From contig DCTQ01000045.1 in NCBI GenBank assembly GCA_002329395.1, forward strand, positions 2,630 through 10,378: a DNA stretch of 7,749 nt. The letters run 5' to 3'. This DNA is from Candidatus Avelusimicrobium alvi (GTDB taxonomy: Bacteria > Elusimicrobiota > Elusimicrobia > Elusimicrobiales > Elusimicrobiaceae). Below are positions 5,403-7,749 of this stretch, one piece after another (within the stretch, counting starts at the first letter, position 1; every line of letters starts with the position of its first letter). The translations under genes and the position numbers were made by a program. The notes beneath the pieces are model-generated. The model was not told where the DNA came from. It did not search any database and saw nothing but the letters and a program-made list of their open reading frames with translations.

Positions 5403-7013
5403 ATGAGTCTTTCAGAATCCTTGATTGGCAAGAATATGAATGCGCACCCGGACTGCCTGGGTATTTACATCGGAATTGACGAGATGTATGTGGCGCAAAG
5501 TTCTAAAAAGGACAGCGGCACCGTGCTGGAATCCCTGGTGCGCGTGCCGATTAACGCCGTTGATAAGACCCTTTTAAAGCCCTTAGATTTAAACGAAACG
5601 TTTTTTTCTATGGACAACTGGCTTGAGTCGCTCGGGAAAGTAACCTCCAAAAAGAAATGGAAAACCAATAAAGTGGTGGTCAGCCTGGCTCCGGCCTTCT
5701 GTCTGCTGCGCCATTTCGTCATTCCCGGCACCATTGAGCGCAAAATGTGGAAGAGCTCCATCCCGCTCCAGGCGCGCAAATACATCCATTTCCCGTTTGA
5801 AAAAGCGGAATACGCCTACCACGTTTACGAATTTGAAACCGCCGCCACCAAGCAAAAACGCCTGGGCGTGGTGTTTGCCATGACGACGAAGCTTATCATT
5901 GAACGCCTGCAAAAAGGCCTTAAATCAGTGGGCCTGGAGCTGGTGTCGGTGGAACCGTCCAGCCTGTCTTTGGGCCGCGCGTTTAACGACAGCGACAAAG
6001 AAGCCGTCGGCCAGGGCGGCCGCATTTATTCTTTCTTCGGCAAAGATATGGCGAGCTTCGTGTTTTTAAACGAAAACGCGCCCGTTTTATTGCGCGATGT
6101 GGAAATTTCCGGTTCGCTTCCGGCCGAACGCCGCCGCTTTGAAATTACCAACTGCACGGAATTTATCGCCAAACAGCTGGAAAAAGATCCGTTTGAAGAA
6201 GCGGTTATCGTCGGCCACGAAACGGAACAGTGGATTCCCGCGCTGGAGGCCGACTCCAAAAAGCCCGTGCGCAAATGGAATTTGAGCGAAGTCTACGGCA
6301 TTGAAACCAAATCCGCCGGAGAAATCGCCGCCATCGGCGCGAGCATTAAGTTCTACGAGCACAAAACGCCGGATTTGGATTTTACCAAAGGCAACCGCCT
6401 GAGCGAGTACGAATTCAACGCCAGCCTGACCGCCTGGAAAGTGGCGGCGGTGGTGATAGTGATTTTCCTGCTCCTGATCGGCAAAGGCTGGCTGGGTATG
6501 CAAAGCAAAGAAAAAGAATTGCGCCAGACCAAAGCTTCCAACCGCCAGACCATTTCGGATTTTGACGGCTTAACCGCCAGCCAAATCCAAAGCAATCTGA
6601 GCAAAATGAAAAGCCAGAACAGCAATCTGGAGGCGATGCTCAAGCACGATAATTTCATCACTCCGCTGTTAATGGAAGTGGTGGACAATATCCCGCGTGA
6701 AATGTGGATTACCAAGTTTACCTATACCGATCCGTTCCCGTCCAAAGGCACCGAAGCGCGCAACATCACGATTGAAGGCGCGATTAAAACCGGTAAAGAC
6801 GGCCGTGCGGATTTGGCGCTGGGCAACCAGTTTAAAGACGCGCTGGTGCAAATGCCGAACTTTAAGAAAATCTGCGGCAATTCCGCCACCATCCGCTACG
6901 TAAACGTGGCGGGGGCGGGGAATACCGCGTCAAATTCCACCTCGGGCCGCCCCGGCGCCGCGAGCCAGGAAACGGGTTTCGTGTTCACCTGCGTCAAAGA
7001 AGGAGGTCGCTAA
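5403..7013 (+). CDS. PilM-PilN fusion (GspL-like architecture), T4P / T2SS inner-membrane platform protein
   Basis: This 536-residue protein joins two normally separate T4P proteins. Residues about 18-318 follow the PilM actin-like fold: 'LGIYIGID' strand, 'VVVSLAPAF' with 'RHFVIPGT', 'QARKYIHFPFEKAEY' (the family's 'ea..yiPf...e'), 'VGLELVSVEPSSLSLGRAF', and 'GEIAAIGASIKF' closing the domain. A short linker ('LDFTKGNRL', 325-333) leads to one transmembrane segment (about 345-363), a coiled coil (about 366-415) and a PilN-like periplasmic ferredoxin-fold domain (about 418-535, 'PLLMEVVDNIPREMWITKF'). PilM binds the N-terminal peptide of PilN, and GspL of T2SS is itself such a fusion. The nucleotide-site motifs look degenerate. 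A 'GAGG' Shine-Dalgarno (5394-5397) supports ATG 5403; an in-frame ATG 33 bases later is less well placed. The PilMN label rather than GspL is chosen from context and is not settled. Confidence 0.82.
   Translation: MSLSESLIGKNMNAHPDCLGIYIGIDEMYVAQSSKKDSGTVLESLVRVPINAVDKTLLKPLDLNETFFSMDNWLESLGKVTSKKKWKTNKVVVSLAPAFCLLRHFVIPGTIERKMWKSSIPLQARKYIHFPFEKAEYAYHVYEFETAATKQKRLGVVFAMTTKLIIERLQKGLKSVGLELVSVEPSSLSLGRAFNDSDKEAVGQGGRIYSFFGKDMASFVFLNENAPVLLRDVEISGSLPAERRRFEITNCTEFIAKQLEKDPFEEAVIVGHETEQWIPALEADSKKPVRKWNLSEVYGIETKSAGEIAAIGASIKFYEHKTPDLDFTKGNRLSEYEFNASLTAWKVAAVVIVIFLLLIGKGWLGMQSKEKELRQTKASNRQTISDFDGLTASQIQSNLSKMKSQNSNLEAMLKHDNFITPLLMEVVDNIPREMWITKFTYTDPFPSKGTEARNITIEGAIKTGKDGRADLALGNQFKDALVQMPNFKKICGNSATIRYVNVAGAGNTASNSTSGRPGAASQETGFVFTCVKEGGR
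7001..7006 (+). promoter_or_regulatory. Perfect Shine-Dalgarno inside the PilMN C-terminal codons
   Basis: AGGAGG, eight bases before ATG 7015, overlaps the codons for the last residues (Gly-Gly-Arg) of the PilM-PilN fusion. It fixes the start of the PilO-like gene and implies translational coupling, with one base between stop and start. Confidence 0.85.
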
Positions 7014-7014
7014 C

Positions 7015-7698
7015 ATGGCTGCCAACCTGAAAACTAATAAATTTGTGGAAAACCTGAAAAAAGGGTTTGAAGACATCAAGACGGTTGCCGAGGAAGGCAA
7101 TTTTAAACTGTTCTTAAAGCAGTTTATTGCCGTGCTGGTGGTGTTTTTGGCGTTCAAATTCATGTCCGGAAAATTTGCGGAAAAAGTGTCCAACTTTGAA
7201 GGCCAGATGGACGCCATCCGCGTCCAGCAAACCAGCGAACGCGAATACCAGAACAATAAAAACCAACTCTTGTCCCTGGAGCCGCGCTTCCCCGATATTT
7301 CGGCCAAGAACGAATGGCTGTTAAGCCAGATTCTGGGCATTTTTAAAGCGGCCGATATCACGCCGCAGATGGAAGGCTCCCAGGCGGAAGATACGTCCAA
7401 CGCCACCTATGTGGCCGCGTCTTTGCGCGTCAACGCCGATATGGGGTTCACGCAGTTTGCGGAGTTTTTGGCGGGCGTGGAAAACCGCGACGAATATGTG
7501 AAAGTGTCCGAGTTCTCGCTGACCAAGGCCACCGAATCCGAAAACCTGGGCAAAAACAAAATTTCTCTGCGGTTCAATACCATTTTCCCGAAAGAAAAAA
7601 TTGCCAAATCCCTGTTTAAGGATTATGATAAAATTATGCAGGAGCAAACAGAAGCCAAATCCGCCAAAAAAACCGGCGCCAAGGGGGTAAATAAATGA
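7015..7698 (+). CDS. pilO: PilO-like (GspM-like) inner-membrane assembly protein
   Basis: This 227-residue bitopic protein has a cytoplasmic N-terminus (about 1-33), one transmembrane segment (about 34-49, 'QFIAVLVVFLAFKF'), a periplasmic coiled coil (about 51-90) and a compact alpha/beta domain (about 97-192). It shows the PilO-type pattern 'GFTQFAEFLAGVENRDEYVKVSEFSL' (144-169), the family's 'f..fl..le...r...v..l.l', followed by a closing 'KISLRFNTIF' strand. Family PilO pairs with PilN in the periplasm and links through PilP to the PilQ secretin. The C-terminal 25 residues are Lys-rich and probably flexible. It starts one base after the PilM-PilN stop, behind a perfect AGGAGG. GspM of T2SS shares this architecture, so the gene name depends on the genes further right. 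Confidence 0.8.
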   Translation: MAANLKTNKFVENLKKGFEDIKTVAEEGNFKLFLKQFIAVLVVFLAFKFMSGKFAEKVSNFEGQMDAIRVQQTSEREYQNNKNQLLSLEPRFPDISAKNEWLLSQILGIFKAADITPQMEGSQAEDTSNATYVAASLRVNADMGFTQFAEFLAGVENRDEYVKVSEFSLTKATESENLGKNKISLRFNTIFPKEKIAKSLFKDYDKIMQEQTEAKSAKKTGAKGVNK

Positions 7699-7749
7699 TG
7701 AAGAAAACTGTCTGCGTATTTACCTTGCTCGGCCTGGCGGCGGTTCCTT
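7695..7749 (+). CDS. Start of an exported protein, PilP-like by position (truncated by window end)
   Basis: Only 18 residues are visible. They read 'MMKKTVCVFTLLGLAAVP', a typical signal-peptide start (two lysines, then a hydrophobic core). The ATG at 7695 overlaps the PilO-like stop as ATGA, and the second in-frame ATG is at 7698. A GGGGG Shine-Dalgarno (7683-7687) lies seven bases before the first. In T4P operons the gene after pilO is usually the lipoprotein gene pilP, followed by pilQ, which suggests PilP. The cleavage or lipobox region is outside the window, and Cys7 is too early to be a lipobox cysteine. That a gene starts here is well supported; its identity is inferred from gene order alone. 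Confidence 0.6.
   Translation, partial: MMKKTVCVFTLLGLAAVP

Noticed and set aside
5403..5438. Alternative start of the PilM-PilN fusion at the ATG 33 bases downstream
   Set aside because: The first ATG has a GAGG Shine-Dalgarno five bases upstream and fits the 12-base gap after the preceding gene; the second has no clear ribosome-binding site.
1..7749. Mobile element, phage or integration scar
   Set aside because: No transposase, integrase, terminal inverted repeats, target duplications or sharp change in codon use was seen; the genes are collinear and look native.

Overview
The window looks like a chromosomal piece of a Gram-negative (diderm) bacterium with moderately high GC. All genes are on the + strand, and codon use (GCC, CGC, CTG) looks similar throughout. 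A secreted protein with an OmpA-like domain and an inner-membrane type IV pilus (T4P) assembly module both imply an outer membrane. I cannot fix the phylum from sequence alone; a gut-type Elusimicrobiota member is a tentative guess.

Layout. (1) 1-461: the C-terminal end of trigger factor (tig), cut by the window edge. (2) 462-696: an intergenic region with two hairpins, the second a textbook intrinsic terminator at 585-614, then a weak putative promoter. (3) 697-3303: a large polytopic membrane protein of the O-antigen ligase / O-oligosaccharyltransferase (Wzy_C) superfamily with a C-terminal TPR tail. (4) 3304-3473: an intergenic region with two hairpins, then an excellent sigma70-type promoter (A-rich UP-like tract, TTTACA, 16 bp, TGC-TATAAT). 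(5) 3474-7749: a tightly packed operon. It encodes an unusual exported multidomain protein, a PilM-PilN fusion with GspL-like architecture, a PilO-like protein, and the first codons of another exported protein, which is PilP-like by position only.

How the genes fit together. In T4P systems, cytoplasmic PilM binds the N-terminus of PilN. PilN and PilO form a periplasmic heterodimer that links through PilP to the secretin PilQ. Here PilM and PilN are one polypeptide, as in the type II secretion protein GspL, so the following gene could equally be called PilO-like or GspM-like. The operon's first gene encodes an exported protein with a TPR-like N-terminus, a TolA-like Ala/Glu helix, a shortened OmpA-like (peptidoglycan-binding type) domain, a FlgD-type Ig-like domain, a cysteine cluster and a low-complexity tail. 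By position and domain content I infer that it may be an envelope anchor or scaffold for the pilus/secretion machine, doing a job like that of FimV or TsaP. The Wzy_C-TPR gene next door is a candidate pilin-glycosylating or surface-glycan enzyme, but it is separated from the pil operon by its own strong promoter.
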